The notes beneath the pieces are model-generated. The model saw only the letters and a list, made by a program, of their open reading frames with translations. It was not told the DNA's origin and searched no databases. DNA of 64,000 nucleotides from Streptomyces rhizosphaerihabitans (lineage in GTDB: Bacteria > Actinomycetota > Actinomycetes > Streptomycetales > Streptomycetaceae): the NCBI RefSeq assembly GCF_025399795.1, contig NZ_JAODTZ010000002.1, forward strand, positions 1 to 64,000, read 5' to 3'. The translations under genes and the position numbers were made by a program. Every line of letters starts with the position of its first letter. Position 1 is the first letter of the stretch. This document shows positions 14,788 to 24,751 of the stretch, one piece after another.

Positions 14788-16251
14788 ATGTTCTTCACCT
14801 ACCTGAGGCGCGAACTGCGCCGCCGCAGAAAGGCGGCCCTCGTCGTCGCCTCCGGGCTCGCCCTGGGCATAGCCCTGGTCATCGTGGTCAGTTCCGTGTC
14901 CTCGGGCATGGAGAAGGCCCAGGGCAAGGTCCTCCAGTCGCTGTACGGGCTGGGGACCGACATGACGGTCACCAAGGCCGCCGCGCCGGCCACCAGTACC
15001 AGCCAGGGCCCGCGCTTCAACTTCGACGCGAACGACAGCGGTTCCGACAAGGAGCAGAGCAGCGACCGCGTCATGGTCCAGGGTTTCCAGACCCTGGCCT
15101 CCTCGACCGTCGCCAAGGTCGACTCGCAGAAGGGCGTCGCGGACGCCGTCGGCGGACTGAGCCTCCGAGTCGTCCGGATCAACGGCCAGTTCACCCGCGG
15201 TCAGTTCCAGCAGAACCCCAACAGCGGTAGCGGGCAGCGCGGTCGGGGCGGCGCGCAGCCTTCGCCGCAGGGCACCGTCAAGGGCGGCGGCGCCGACTTC
15301 GACGTCAACAACTACTCGGTCTTCGGCACCGACGTCACCAAGCCCGCCCTGGGCCCGCTGACTTCGTCGAAGATCACCAGTGGCCGTACGTTCAAGACCT
15401 CCGAGACGAACGCCAAGGTCGTCGTCGCGGACACGTCGTACGCCAAGGAGAAGAAGCTCAAGCTCGGTGGCACCGTCACCATCAAGAGCGTCAAGTACAA
15501 GATCGTCGGACTCGCGACACCCGACAGCGGTGACGCGGCGGCCAACCTCTACATCCCGCTCCAGCAGGCGCAGACGCTCAGCGGCTCCAAGAACAAGGTC
15601 ACCACGATCTACGTCAAGGCATCGGACTCGCAGCAGATCTCCGGCGTCAAGAGCACCATCCAGAAGAACATCTCGGGCACGACGGTCACCACCTCTGCGG
15701 ACCTCGCGAAGACCGTCTCCGGCTCCCTGTCCACCGCCTCCAACCTCGCCTCGAACGTGGGCAAGTGGCTGTCGATCGCGGTGCTCGTGGCCGCGTTCCT
15801 GGTCGCCGGTCTGCTCACCTCCTCCGCTGTCTCCCGCCGGGTGCGCGAGTTCGGCACCCTCAAGGCGCTCGGCTGGAAGTCGAGCCGGGTGACCCGTCAG
15901 GTGGTCGGCGAGGCCATCGTCAACGGCCTGGTCGGCGGCGCCCTCGGTATCGCCCTCGGCCTCGCGGGCGCCTATGTCGTCACCGAGATCAGCCCCAACC
16001 TCCAGGCACAGCTGGGGAGCACGGGCGGTGGCCAGGGTGGCGGCCCCGGCGGCTTCGGCGGCGGCTTCGGCGGCCCGGGGCGGCAGACCGCCTCCAAGGC
16101 CCTCGACGTCGTACTCACCGCGCCCGTCAGTGTCGACACCATCGCCGTCGCGGTCGCACTGGCCGTCGCCGGCGGTCTGATCGCCGGTGCCTTCGGCGGC
16201 TGGCGCGCCTCCAGGCTGCGTCCCGCGGATGCCCTGCGCCGCGTCGAATAA
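14788..16251 (+). CDS. ABC transporter permease, FtsX/MacB type
   Basis: Membrane protein of 487 aa with the MacB topology: one helix near residues 17-38, a large extracellular domain (about 40-325), then three helices near 325-350, 375-400 and 445-470. The cytoplasmic coupling motif RVREFGTLKALGWKSS lies after the second helix. The extracellular domain carries low-complexity Gly/Gln/Ser linkers, and a Gly/Phe-rich loop (residues about 410-430) precedes the last helix. The ATPase gene follows 41 nt downstream. MacB-type pairs do not move substrates through a channel but couple ATP use to periplasmic or extracellular work, such as export of peptides or stress response; the substrate here is unknown. 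Confidence 0.9.
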   Translation: MFFTYLRRELRRRRKAALVVASGLALGIALVIVVSSVSSGMEKAQGKVLQSLYGLGTDMTVTKAAAPATSTSQGPRFNFDANDSGSDKEQSSDRVMVQGFQTLASSTVAKVDSQKGVADAVGGLSLRVVRINGQFTRGQFQQNPNSGSGQRGRGGAQPSPQGTVKGGGADFDVNNYSVFGTDVTKPALGPLTSSKITSGRTFKTSETNAKVVVADTSYAKEKKLKLGGTVTIKSVKYKIVGLATPDSGDAAANLYIPLQQAQTLSGSKNKVTTIYVKASDSQQISGVKSTIQKNISGTTVTTSADLAKTVSGSLSTASNLASNVGKWLSIAVLVAAFLVAGLLTSSAVSRRVREFGTLKALGWKSSRVTRQVVGEAIVNGLVGGALGIALGLAGAYVVTEISPNLQAQLGSTGGGQGGGPGGFGGGFGGPGRQTASKALDVVLTAPVSVDTIAVAVALAVAGGLIAGAFGGWRASRLRPADALRRVE

Positions 16252-16292
16252 GCCCCGCCCCTTACGTACTTACGTATCCCAGGAGTTGCACC

Positions 16293-16976
16293 ATGTACGA
16301 ACTCAGAGGCGTCACCAAGCGCTACAAGCGGGGCAAGGAAACGATCGACGCGCTCGCCGGGGTCGACCTGACCATCGGAGACGGTGACCGGCTCGTCATC
16401 CAGGGCCCCACCGGCGGCGGCAAGTCCACCCTGCTCCAGATGCTCGGAGGGCTCGACCGTCCCACCGAGGGCAGTGTCGAACTCGACGGCACGGACATGG
16501 CGAAGCTGTCCGAGGCGAAACTCACCAAGGTACGCAGCGAGAACATCGGCTTCGTCTTCCAGAGCTTCAACCTGATCCCCACGCTCACCGCCCAGGAGAA
16601 CGTCGAGACCGCGCTCGTACCGCTGCGCGTGAAGGCGAAGGAGCGGCGCGAACGGGCCGCCGCGGCACTGGAGTCCGTGGGGCTCGCCGAGCGGCTCGGC
16701 CACCTGCCCGCCGAACTGTCGGGCGGTCAGCAGCAGCGTGTGGCGATCGCCCGCGCCCTGGTCAAGCAGCCCAAGGTGCTGCTCGCCGACGAGCCCACCG
16801 GAAACCTCGACGAATCCATGCGCGACGAAATCATGGACGTACTCGAAGCCATGTGGAAGGAGCACGGGCTCACCTTCATCATGGTCACGCACGACTCCTC
16901 GATCGCGAAGAAGGCCCCGCGCGTCGCGACGATCCGCAAGGGAAAGATCACCGTCAAGGAGAACGCGGGAGCCTAG
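16293..16976 (+). CDS. ABC transporter ATP-binding protein, MacB/LolD type
   Basis: A 227-aa ATPase partner of the preceding permease. Walker A is GPTGGGKS (with Thr-Gly-Gly in place of the usual Ser-Gly-Ser), the Q-loop lies in FVFQSFNLIPTLTAQENV, the signature is LSGGQQQRVAIARAL, Walker B is VLLADEPTG and the switch histidine is in MVTHDSS. AGGAG lies 7 nt before ATG 16293. The 41-nt gap holds two copies of ttacgta but no hairpin, so the genes are likely cotranscribed. Confidence 0.95.
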   Translation: MYELRGVTKRYKRGKETIDALAGVDLTIGDGDRLVIQGPTGGGKSTLLQMLGGLDRPTEGSVELDGTDMAKLSEAKLTKVRSENIGFVFQSFNLIPTLTAQENVETALVPLRVKAKERRERAAAALESVGLAERLGHLPAELSGGQQQRVAIARALVKQPKVLLADEPTGNLDESMRDEIMDVLEAMWKEHGLTFIMVTHDSSIAKKAPRVATIRKGKITVKENAGA

Positions 16977-17040
16977 CGGGGACGGGCCGACGACCTCGGT
17001 CCCCGGTACACCGCGGGGGAAGTGAGCCCGCAGCGAACGG

Positions 17041-17067
17041 GCCACCGGAAACAGGGCTTCCGGTGGC
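17041..17067 (+). terminator. Terminator after the ABC operon
   Basis: GCCACCGGAA (17041-17050) pairs perfectly with TTCCGGTGGC (17058-17067), followed by cgttcgtgtttgtg. Confidence 0.8.
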
Positions 17068-17088
17068 CGTTCGTGTTTGTGTGGGGAC

Positions 17089-17859
17089 ATGACCGTTTCG
17101 ACAGTCGAATACATCCGCTACCGGATTCCCGAGCAGCAGTCGGCCGAGTTCCTGGCCGCCTACACCCGGGCCGCCGTCCAGCTCGCCGCGGCCCCGCAGT
17201 GCGTCGACTACGAACTCGCGCGCTGTGAGGAGGACTTCGAGCACTTCGTCCTGAGGATCACCTGGACCTCGACGGAGGACCACGTCGAGGGCTTCCGCAC
17301 CTCCGAGCTCTTCCCCGACTTCCTCGCCGAGATCCGCCCCTACATCGGCAGCATCGAGGAGATGCGCCACTACAAGCCGACATCGGTGCGGGGCCGGGGC
17401 GCCTCGGTGCCCACCCTCTACGCCTGGGCGGGCGGGGCCGAGGCCTTCACCCGACTCACCGAGGCGTTCTACGACAAGGTCCTCAAGGACGACCTCCTCG
17501 CACCCCTGTTCGCGGACCTCGCGCCCGAACACGCCGCGCATGTCGCCCTCTGGCTCGGCGAGGTCTTCGGCGGACCGCCGGCGTACTCCGAAACCCAGGG
17601 CGGTCACGGCCACATGGTCGCCAAACACCTGGGCAAGGGCATCACGGAGGTCCAGCGCCGCCGCTGGGTCAACCTCCTCCAGGACGCCGCCGACGACGCG
17701 GGACTCCCCACCGACGCCGAGTTCCGCTCCGCCTTCCTCGCGTACACCGAGTGGGGTACGCGGCTGGCCGTCCACTTCTCCGGCCCGGACGCGAAACCGC
17801 CGGCGGAGCAGCCGGTACCGAAGTGGACCTGGGGGGCCGCACCGCCGTACCAGCCGTGA
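17089..17859 (+). CDS. Antibiotic-monooxygenase-like domain fused to a group II truncated haemoglobin
   Basis: A two-domain protein of 256 aa. Residues 1 to about 100 are an ABM (dimeric alpha-beta barrel) domain with the opening VEYIRYRIPEQQSAEF and an FRTSELFPDF end. Residues about 105-245 are a truncated globin: TEAFYDKVLKDDLLAPLF, the proximal-histidine region GHGHMVAKHLGKGI, and the group II-type tryptophan in RRRWVNLL. This chimera has been described in Streptomyces avermitilis. A heme domain joined to a monooxygenase-like fold suggests oxygen or NO chemistry on a small substrate; the substrate is not known. Confidence 0.88.
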   Translation: MTVSTVEYIRYRIPEQQSAEFLAAYTRAAVQLAAAPQCVDYELARCEEDFEHFVLRITWTSTEDHVEGFRTSELFPDFLAEIRPYIGSIEEMRHYKPTSVRGRGASVPTLYAWAGGAEAFTRLTEAFYDKVLKDDLLAPLFADLAPEHAAHVALWLGEVFGGPPAYSETQGGHGHMVAKHLGKGITEVQRRRWVNLLQDAADDAGLPTDAEFRSAFLAYTEWGTRLAVHFSGPDAKPPAEQPVPKWTWGAAPPYQP

Positions 17860-18022
17860 GCCGTGAGCCGTGAGCCGTGAGCGGTGGTTCGCGGTTCGTG
17901 CCCGTCGCCGGGGCCGTGGTATGCGTTCCGTCCCGTCGTCCTGCCGGTGCGGGGTCGGGAGACGGCCCAGCGTGGGTGCGGTGGCGGGGCGAGGGCTGCC
18001 GGGGGGCGGTTACGGGGGACGG

Positions 18023-18937
18023 CTACGAGGGTGAGGACGTGCCCGCGCGGGTCGCGTCCGTTCCCCACGACGCCAGCAGCCGCAGCGCCTCCGCCGAGCT
18101 CGACCCCGGCTCCGCGTGATACGTCACCAGCGCCAGCTCGGTGTCGCCGACCAGCCGGAACGACTCGAACTGCAACGCGAGGTCGCCCACCAGCGGATGC
18201 CGGAGCAGCTTCACCCCGTGGCTCTTCTCCTTCACGTCGTGCGTCGCCCACAGCCGCCGGAAGTCCTCGCTCTTCACGGACAGCTCCCCGACCAGCGCGG
18301 CCAGCCGCGGATCGTCCGGATGGCAGCCCGCGTCCATGCGCAGCAGGCAGACGATGTCGATCGCCTTCTGCTCCCACTCCACGAACAGGTCACGGTACTT
18401 GGGCCTGAGGAAGACCATCCGCGCCCAGTTCCGCTCCTGCGGCGGCAGCTCCGACCAGTCCCCGAAGACGGCCGCGGCCATCCGGTTCCACACGAGCACG
18501 TCGGAGCGCCGCCCGGTGATGTACGCCGGGACGCCGTCGAGCGTGTCGAGCAGCTGACGCAGGGCGCCGCGCACCTGCTGCGGCCGGGCCGCCTGCTTCT
18601 TCTTGTGCTGCTTGGGCTTCGCGAGGTGCGTGAGGTGGTTGTGCTCGGCATCCGTCAGCCGCAGTGCCCGCGCGATGGAGTCCAGCACCTCCGCCGACAC
18701 ATTGCGCCCGTTGCCCTGCTCAAGGCGCGTGTAGTAGGCGACGGACACTCCGGCCAGCTGGGCCAGCTCCTCGCGGCGCAGTCCGGGCACCCGGCGGTGC
18801 CGCCCGAAGTCGGGCATCCCGACGTCCTCCGGTTTCAGCCGGGCGCGGCGGCTGCGCAGGAACTCGCTGAGCTCGGCGCGCCGGTCGAGCGGGTGGGCCG
18901 CCTCGCCGACGGGCCCCACAGAGGGCTGTTCATCCAT
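18023..18937 (-). CDS. XRE/MmyB-type transcriptional regulator
   Basis: A 304-aa regulator. Residues about 20-90 form an XRE helix-turn-helix ([27 protein letters not shown]); the rest is the MmyB-like ligand-binding domain, seen in [28 protein letters not shown] and in [22 protein letters not shown]. In the family this PAS-like pocket can bind fatty acids. It starts at ATG 18937 and diverges from the alcohol dehydrogenase gene with a 174-nt gap, so it very probably controls that gene. Confidence 0.92.
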   Translation of the reverse strand: MDEQPSVGPVGEAAHPLDRRAELSEFLRSRRARLKPEDVGMPDFGRHRRVPGLRREELAQLAGVSVAYYTRLEQGNGRNVSAEVLDSIARALRLTDAEHNHLTHLAKPKQHKKKQAARPQQVRGALRQLLDTLDGVPAYITGRRSDVLVWNRMAAAVFGDWSELPPQERNWARMVFLRPKYRDLFVEWEQKAIDIVCLLRMDAGCHPDDPRLAALVGELSVKSEDFRRLWATHDVKEKSHGVKLLRHPLVGDLALQFESFRLVGDTELALVTYHAEPGSSSAEALRLLASWGTDATRAGTSSPS

Positions 18938-19111
18938 CCGTCCAGTATTCACGGTCGTACGCTGCGGAGCCTGACCCCGCCAGTGGTAGGACCAGCGGAC
19001 ATACGCAGAGCCGTGACCTGGGTGAATCCTGGGGGATCGGGCAGGTTGGTTGCCGTGCCCGACGAAAGACAGCCGGGCACGGTCCACCCCCCTCCCGAGG
19101 AGAACCCCGGC

Positions 19112-20170
19112 ATGACCACTGTCGTTGCGTACGCCGCTCCCGCCGCCAAGGCTCCGCTGGAGCGCACCACCATCGAGCGTCGCGAGGTCGGAGAGCACGA
19201 CGTTCTGATCGACATCAAGTTCGCCGGCATCTGCCACTCCGACATCCACCAGGCCCGTGAGGGCTGGGGAGAGGCCATCTTCCCGATGGTGCCGGGCCAC
19301 GAGATCGCCGGCATAGTCTCCGAGGTCGGCTCCGGCGTCACCAGGTTCAAGGTCGGCGACCGTGTGGGCGTCGGCTGTCTGGTCGACTCCTGCCGCGAGT
19401 GCGACAACTGCAAGGCCGGTCTGGAGCAGTACTGCACCGGCGGCGGCGTGGGCACGTACAACTCCGTCGGCAAGGACGGCGAGCCCACCTACGGCGGCTA
19501 CTCCGAGAAGATCGTCGTCGACGAGAACTACACCCTGCGCATCCCCGACGGCATCTCCCTCGACGTGGCCGCGCCGCTGCTCTGCGCCGGCATCACCACG
19601 TACTCCCCGCTCAAGCACTGGAACGCGGGCCCCGGCAAGAAGGTCGCCGTCCTCGGCATGGGCGGTCTCGGCCACATGGGCGTCAAGATCGCCCACGCGC
19701 TCGGCGCGGAGGTCACGGTCCTCTCCCAGTCGCTGCGCAAGAAGGACGACGGGCTGAAGCTCGGCGCCGACCACTACTACGCCACCAGCGACCCGGAGAC
19801 CTTCAAGGAACTGCGCGGCACGTTCGACCTGATCCTCTCCACCGTCTCCGCCCCGCTGGACCTGGACGCCTACCTCGCCCTGCTGCGGACGGACGGCGCC
19901 TTCGTGAACGTGGGCGCACCCGAGGAGCCGGTCCGGCTGAACCTCTTCTCGGTGATCGGTGGCCGGAAGACCCTCGCGGGCTCCGGCATCGGCGGCATCC
20001 AGGAGACCCAGGAGATGCTGGACTTCTGCGCCGTGCACGGCTTCGGCGCCGAGATCGAGCTGATCGAGGCGTCCGGGATCAACGAGGCGTACGAGCGGGT
20101 GCTGGCGAGCGACGTCCGCTACCGCTTCGTGATCGACACGGCCACGATCCAGTCGATGGGGCCTGCCTGA
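19112..20170 (+). CDS. Zinc-dependent alcohol dehydrogenase, YahK/CAD type
   Basis: NAD(P)H-dependent alcohol/aldehyde oxidoreductase of 352 aa. The catalytic zinc ligands are in GICHSDIHQ and GHEIAG; the structural zinc is bound by four cysteines in [15 protein letters not shown]. The cofactor site is [19 protein letters not shown]. This subclass usually reduces a broad range of aldehydes and prefers NADPH. GAGGAG lies about 10 nt before ATG 19112. It is divergent from an MmyB-type regulator, an arrangement often seen for aldehyde-responsive dehydrogenases. Confidence 0.93.
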   Translation: MTTVVAYAAPAAKAPLERTTIERREVGEHDVLIDIKFAGICHSDIHQAREGWGEAIFPMVPGHEIAGIVSEVGSGVTRFKVGDRVGVGCLVDSCRECDNCKAGLEQYCTGGGVGTYNSVGKDGEPTYGGYSEKIVVDENYTLRIPDGISLDVAAPLLCAGITTYSPLKHWNAGPGKKVAVLGMGGLGHMGVKIAHALGAEVTVLSQSLRKKDDGLKLGADHYYATSDPETFKELRGTFDLILSTVSAPLDLDAYLALLRTDGAFVNVGAPEEPVRLNLFSVIGGRKTLAGSGIGGIQETQEMLDFCAVHGFGAEIELIEASGINEAYERVLASDVRYRFVIDTATIQSMGPA

Positions 20171-20388
20171 TACTCATGGCCTCCGGGCGCCGTTCCGGTC
20201 GTACGACCGGAACGGCGCCTTCGTGCTTCCGATGTGAGGTGACCTGCGCTGATACCCCGGGAGGGCAGCCCTCGCAGGATGGATGTGCGGGACGGCGATT
20301 ACTGGATAGAGTCACCCTTTTACACATGGTTGTGGGGGCAGCCAAGGGGGCCTCTGGGCTGCCGACATCGGGGGAGGGCCCGCAGCAC

Positions 20389-22521
20389 ATGAGTCGTCGC
20401 TCTACTGGTTTCGTCGGCGTCTGGGCCGAGGTCCAACGGCAGCAGCAGCGCCAGCTGGAGCTCGACGCCAGAAGGCGGAGGCAGGAAGAACAGCAGGCCC
20501 GGGCCCACCAGCGGCGAGCCGCCCAGGAGTACCGCGAGTACCGGCAGGCGGAGGCCCAGCGCCGTACCGAAGAACTGGACGCGCAGGTCGCCTCACTGCA
20601 GGGCCTTCTCACCGCGGGCTGCCGTGCCCCGGCCTTCCGGGCCGCCTCACTCCTGCGCCCCGAACAGATCCAGCCCTTCGCCCCGGGGCCGCTGGCGCAG
20701 CCGGTGGTCATGCCGGACATCGGCCAGTACCAGGCGCAGAGCGGCTGGACCGCGAACCGCCGGGCACAGGCGCAGGCCGAGGCGCAGGCGCGGTTCGAGC
20801 GGGACTGGCACGCGGCCCAGGCCGCCGAGGCGCACCGGCAGCGGCAACTGGCCTCGTACCAGCGGGAGTACCAGCAGTGGGCCGATGCCCAGCTGGCGGA
20901 CGTACGCCGCCACAACGCCGGTGTCGTCGACGTGTCCGAAGGGGTCCGCCGCAGGGATCCCGACTCCGTGATCGAGTACTTCTCCGCCGCTCTCTACTCC
21001 TCGTCGGCGTGGCCGGAGGGCTTTCCGCGGCAGATCGCCGCCGCCTATGACCCGGCGGCCGGGCAGCTGGTGCTCGACTGGGAGCTGCCCCCGTACCACG
21101 TCGTCCCCGAGACGAAGTCCGTCCGGTACCTGTCCGGGGCCGATCAGGACAAGGAAACCCCTCGCCCGGTGACCCAGCGGCGGAGCCTGTACCGGGAGGT
21201 TCTCGCCCAGTGCGTGCTGCTCGTGCTGCACGAGCTCTTCGGAGCCGATGAACAGGGTGCACTCGAATCGGTGGTCCTGAACGGCTTCGTGGACGGACAC
21301 GACCCCACGACGGGCCGACCGGGCCACATCTTCCTCACGACGGTCATGGCCTCCCGCTCCTCGTTCCTCGAACTGCACCTGGCGCAGGTGGACGCGGGCA
21401 GCTGTCTGGCCGACGGACTGCGCGGGCAGCTCTCGGCCCGGCCGGACCAGCTCACTGCCGTACGGACGGGCCGACGGCCGCAGGATGTCGGCAACCGCGT
21501 CGTCGCCCACGGCAGCGACGAGGAACCCGATCTGTACGCCATGGATCCGATCGCGTTCGAGGAACTCGTGGCGGACCTCTTCCGGGCCATGGGGATGCAG
21601 GCGGTGACGACCCAGCGCTCGAACGACGGCGGCGTGGACGTCGACGCGCTGGACCCGGCACCGATCCGGGGCGGCAAGATCGTCGTGCAGGTGAAGCGCT
21701 ACCGGAACACCGTGCCGCCCACCGCCGTACGCGATCTGTACGGGACGGTGCAGGACGCGGGCGCCAACAAGGGTGTGCTCGTGACGACGTCAGGGTTCGG
21801 CCCCGGCTCGTACACCTTCGCCAACGGCAAGCCGCTGGAGCTCATCCCGGGACCTGAACTCGTGGACCTGCTGCATCGCCATGGACTGCGGGGAAGGCTG
21901 GGCGACGGCGGCCGTCCGCCCGCGGCATCGCCGACGCAACCGTCACGGCCGCAGTCACAGCCGTCGTCACGGCCGTCGACACGGCAGGCACAGCCCGCTC
22001 CGTCGACATCTTCGGATCCGCGGACCCGGCCGTCCGACGACCACAACATCCTGGGCATGTCGTGGACCGGCCGCGTCGCCCTGGACGTCTGCGCACTCGT
22101 CTGCCGGGGTGGACGTGTCCTCAGCGACGATCACTTCGTCTTCTACAACAACCCGCGGACACCGGACGGTTCGGTGCGCGCACTGCCCGCGGCGCCGCCC
22201 GACAAGGCCGCGATCCGCGTCTCCTTCGACGGGCTGCCGGCGGAGGCCGACCGGTTCGTCCTCGTGGCCGCCATCGATCCCGAGGTCAACCCGGACGCCG
22301 ACCTCTCCGGTTTCACGGACGCCGGCATCCGGCTGCTCGATCCGAACCTGGCCGAACTGGACCGGCTCGACGTCTCCGACGGCCGGCCGGGCGAAACCGC
22401 CCTGGTGCTCGGCTCCTTCCGCAGAAGGGCCAACGGGGACTGGAAGTTCGTCCTCGGCGGCAAGGGCTACACGGGCGGGCTGGAAGAACTCGTACGGGAC
22501 TTCGGCATCGCGGTGGAGTAG
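20389..22521 (+). CDS. Mrr-type restriction endonuclease fused to a TerD domain
   Basis: A 710-aa multidomain protein. Residues 1 to about 180 are Gln/Arg/Glu/Ala-rich with long coiled-coil segments; about 185-380 is a domain I do not recognise. Residues about 385-505 are an Mrr_cat nuclease: FEELVADLFRAMGM, then GGVDVDA with the catalytic Asp, then VVQVKRY (QxK motif) and AVRDLYGTVQDAGANKGVLVT. A Ser/Pro/Gln linker follows, and residues about 555-710 are a TerD beta-sandwich with Asp-rich calcium-binding loops (SDDHFVFYNNPRTPDGSV). Mrr cleaves methylated or foreign DNA; Ter proteins belong to membrane-linked stress and phage-defence systems. GGGGAGGG precedes ATG 20389; a TAGAGT -10 box lies near 20304. 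Confidence 0.88.
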   Translation: MSRRSTGFVGVWAEVQRQQQRQLELDARRRRQEEQQARAHQRRAAQEYREYRQAEAQRRTEELDAQVASLQGLLTAGCRAPAFRAASLLRPEQIQPFAPGPLAQPVVMPDIGQYQAQSGWTANRRAQAQAEAQARFERDWHAAQAAEAHRQRQLASYQREYQQWADAQLADVRRHNAGVVDVSEGVRRRDPDSVIEYFSAALYSSSAWPEGFPRQIAAAYDPAAGQLVLDWELPPYHVVPETKSVRYLSGADQDKETPRPVTQRRSLYREVLAQCVLLVLHELFGADEQGALESVVLNGFVDGHDPTTGRPGHIFLTTVMASRSSFLELHLAQVDAGSCLADGLRGQLSARPDQLTAVRTGRRPQDVGNRVVAHGSDEEPDLYAMDPIAFEELVADLFRAMGMQAVTTQRSNDGGVDVDALDPAPIRGGKIVVQVKRYRNTVPPTAVRDLYGTVQDAGANKGVLVTTSGFGPGSYTFANGKPLELIPGPELVDLLHRHGLRGRLGDGGRPPAASPTQPSRPQSQPSSRPSTRQAQPAPSTSSDPRTRPSDDHNILGMSWTGRVALDVCALVCRGGRVLSDDHFVFYNNPRTPDGSVRALPAAPPDKAAIRVSFDGLPAEADRFVLVAAIDPEVNPDADLSGFTDAGIRLLDPNLAELDRLDVSDGRPGETALVLGSFRRRANGDWKFVLGGKGYTGGLEELVRDFGIAVE

Positions 22522-22606
22522 GACTTCCGGCGGTCCGCATGCCCGTCGACCGCCCGAGGTTCCCCTGCCTGTCGCAGGGGGACCATCCTTCACAGCCTCC
22601 GGAGCC

Positions 22607-23836
22607 TCACTGCGAGACGACCGCGCCGTCGTAGACGTTGTTCGGGGTGACGATCTGTGTGACGGCCTTGGCGAACAGCGTGGACGGCTCCTGGCCCTGA
22701 TAGGAGACATCGGTGTTGAGCATGATGACCAGTGTGGCCTTCTTAGAGGGCAGGTAGACGGTCACGGTCTCGTATCCCGGCAGGGAGCCGTTGTGCCCGA
22801 TCCAGCCGTTGGCGTCGAAGATGCCGAGGCCGTAGGTCGTTCCCGGGAAGCCGGTCGGCAGTGTTTCGAGGCGCTCCGCCTGGGTCTCGGGGCTGAGCAG
22901 GCTGCCGGTGGCGACGACCTTGGCCCAGCGGCGCAGGTCCTGCAGGTTCGAGATCATCGCCCCGGCCGCCCAGGCCCAACTGGGGTTCCAGTCGGCGGCG
23001 TTCGCGATGTCGCCGCTCAGCGTCTGGTCGGTGTAGCCCTGCGGGTGCGGCTTGGGGAACTCGTTCCCCTTCGGGAACAGCGTGTGACGCAGATGAGCCG
23101 GGCGGAGCACCCGCTGGTCGATGAAGTCGCGGAGCTTGTGACCGCTGACCTTCTCGACGACCAGGCCGAGCAGGATGAGGTTGGAGTTGCAGTACTGGAA
23201 CTGTGTGCCGGGCGCGAAGGTGTTCGGGTGCTTGTAGCCGTACGCGAGCAGTTCCCGCGGGGTGAAGGTGCGCTGCGGGTTGCTCAGCAGGTCGTGTTCG
23301 AAGTCCGCGTCGGAGGTGTACGGGAACAGGCCGCTGCGCATCTCGGCGAGCTGACGCAGCGTGATGTGGCGGCCGTTCGGTACGCCGGGGATGTAGCGGG
23401 AGATCGGGTCGTCCAGCCGGACCCGGCCGTCGTCGACGAGCTTGAGCAGCGCGGTGACCGTGAAGGTCTTGGTCTCGCTGCCGATCCGGACGTAGGAGTC
23501 GACGGACATCGGCTTGCGGGTGGCGGTGTCGGCGACGCCGGTCGCGCGGACGTAGTTCCCCTTGCCCGGCATCCACAGTCCGACGACGACACCGGGGATG
23601 TGGGCCTGCGTACGGACGTCCTCGATGGCCTTGTCCAGCCGGGCGCTCAGCTGGGGGCTGAGGCCGTGCTCCGGGGCGTCGTCCTTGCCGTACCCGTCGA
23701 CGTCCGCTGCTCGGAAGCCTGTTGTGCGGACGCCCGCCCGGTGATCGGCCGCGGCGGGCGTCGCTGCCATCGGGGCCAGCACGGACGCCACGAGCAGTGC
23801 CGCGGCGAGCGGTAGGCGGTAGGAGGTACGTCGCAT
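22607..23836 (-). CDS. Secreted serine hydrolase, beta-lactamase/D-alanyl-D-alanine carboxypeptidase fold
   Basis: A 409-aa exported enzyme. It has a signal peptide with twin arginines at the extreme N-terminus and an AAA cleavage region near residue 31. The catalytic triad motifs of the class C/DD-peptidase fold are visible: SETK (SxxK), YCNSN (YxN) and HNGSLPG (HxG). Such streptomycete proteins act as D,D-carboxypeptidases or esterases on peptidoglycan or small esters. The start is ATG 23836 with GAGG about 9 nt upstream. The longer open frame to 24151 is not supported. Confidence 0.92.
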   Translation of the reverse strand: MRRTSYRLPLAAALLVASVLAPMAATPAAADHRAGVRTTGFRAADVDGYGKDDAPEHGLSPQLSARLDKAIEDVRTQAHIPGVVVGLWMPGKGNYVRATGVADTATRKPMSVDSYVRIGSETKTFTVTALLKLVDDGRVRLDDPISRYIPGVPNGRHITLRQLAEMRSGLFPYTSDADFEHDLLSNPQRTFTPRELLAYGYKHPNTFAPGTQFQYCNSNLILLGLVVEKVSGHKLRDFIDQRVLRPAHLRHTLFPKGNEFPKPHPQGYTDQTLSGDIANAADWNPSWAWAAGAMISNLQDLRRWAKVVATGSLLSPETQAERLETLPTGFPGTTYGLGIFDANGWIGHNGSLPGYETVTVYLPSKKATLVIMLNTDVSYQGQEPSTLFAKAVTQIVTPNNVYDGAVVSQ

Positions 23837-24065
23837 GTCGGGGCGCCTCTTCAGGTTCAGGGGAACGGACGGCAACATCACCATCCACACCCCCGGCAAA
23901 GGTCCGGGTCCGATCCGCGTTCCGTCAATTCCACTCAATCGGAGTCGCTGGTGTGGGTGATACGGCGGGCCCCTGTCCGTTCTTCGCGAGCGCCCTTTGC
24001 CGTGACGCGAGCGAAGTCGTGCGGGATTCGGGCTAGCGTCCCGTCGGGATCGTTTGGGGGGACGG

Positions 24066-24596
24066 ATGAACGGTTGGGATCGGCTTCGGGAAGGAACGCG
24101 GGCAGGTCGTCCGCTGCTTCTGATCGCCGGGTTGTTCGCCGCGGGCACCATCGTGATGTGGCTCGCGGTGACTCATCTCGCCTACGCCACGGGTGTGGCG
24201 GGCACGTCCGGGTACCTCCGGGTCGAGGCCTGCTCCTGGAGCTCTGCCGGGGGCCACCGGTATCCGCACTGCCACGGCGTCTTCCGTTCCGTCGACGGGA
24301 CTGTGGTGGACCCCGATGCCACGATCGACACCAGCCTGTCCGCCGGCAGCACGGTCGCGTTGCAGCGGACAGCCTCCGACGGATACGAGCAGAAAGGTGT
24401 CGGCGCGTCGTTCGGGTGGCTGGCGCTCTCCCTGCTCGGCCTGATGGTGCTGGTTCTGGGGACCCTGCTCGTACGCGCCAGGGCGGGCGCGCGTGGCAGA
24501 CCCCGCGCGCTGCTGGTACTGCTCGGCGTACTGGGCGCCGTGATGCTGCTCAGCGCGTTCATAGGCGGAGTGGCGGGGATGGCCGAGGCGTTCTGA
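24066..24596 (+). CDS. Small membrane protein, function unknown
   Basis: A 176-aa protein with three predicted membrane helices: about residues 16-38, 118-138 and 148-172. The loop between the first two (about 80 residues, with three cysteines and the motif RYPHCHGVF) should face outward. The fold of the loop recalls small exported beta domains in other streptomycete membrane proteins, but I do not recognise the family. The start at ATG 24066 is preceded by a run of G residues that can serve as ribosome site. It is the last core gene before the accessory island. Confidence 0.75.
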   Translation: MNGWDRLREGTRAGRPLLLIAGLFAAGTIVMWLAVTHLAYATGVAGTSGYLRVEACSWSSAGGHRYPHCHGVFRSVDGTVVDPDATIDTSLSAGSTVALQRTASDGYEQKGVGASFGWLALSLLGLMVLVLGTLLVRARAGARGRPRALLVLLGVLGAVMLLSAFIGGVAGMAEAF

Positions 24597-24605
24597 GCGG
24601 TGGCC

Positions 24606-24751
24606 GCAGCCCGCGCACGTAGTGCGACAGGCATGCGTTCCGCAGCCCACTCGAAGCCCTCGCGACGGATCTCGACGGCCAGAACGGTCCCCTGGCCCTC
24701 CTTCGTGCCCCAGCCACAGCGATACATCATCCACAGAAAGCTGGGCTTGAT
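24606..24751 (-). pseudogene. DUF4291 gene, 3' part (residues about 49-95), split and degraded
   Basis: On the minus strand, from the ATC codon at 24751, the frame reads IKPSFLWMMYRCGWGTKEGQ and continues with VLAVEIRREGFEWA. This matches the intact DUF4291 protein at 37777-38370 (IKPSFMWMMYRSGWGTKEGQ) from residue 49 onward. After EWA a frameshift is needed to follow the similarity, and it stops near 24606, at the end of the neighbouring membrane-protein gene, so the last about 100 residues are missing. The missing first 48 residues are at 47724-47867 on the same strand. The break lies exactly at the island boundary site. Confidence 0.85.

Noticed and set aside
17860..18022. Repeated ccgtgagccgtgagccgtgagcgg after the haemoglobin gene
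   Set aside because: A short slippage tract of an 8-base unit between convergent genes, without further structure. It resembles the 3'-end duplications but is too short to count with them.
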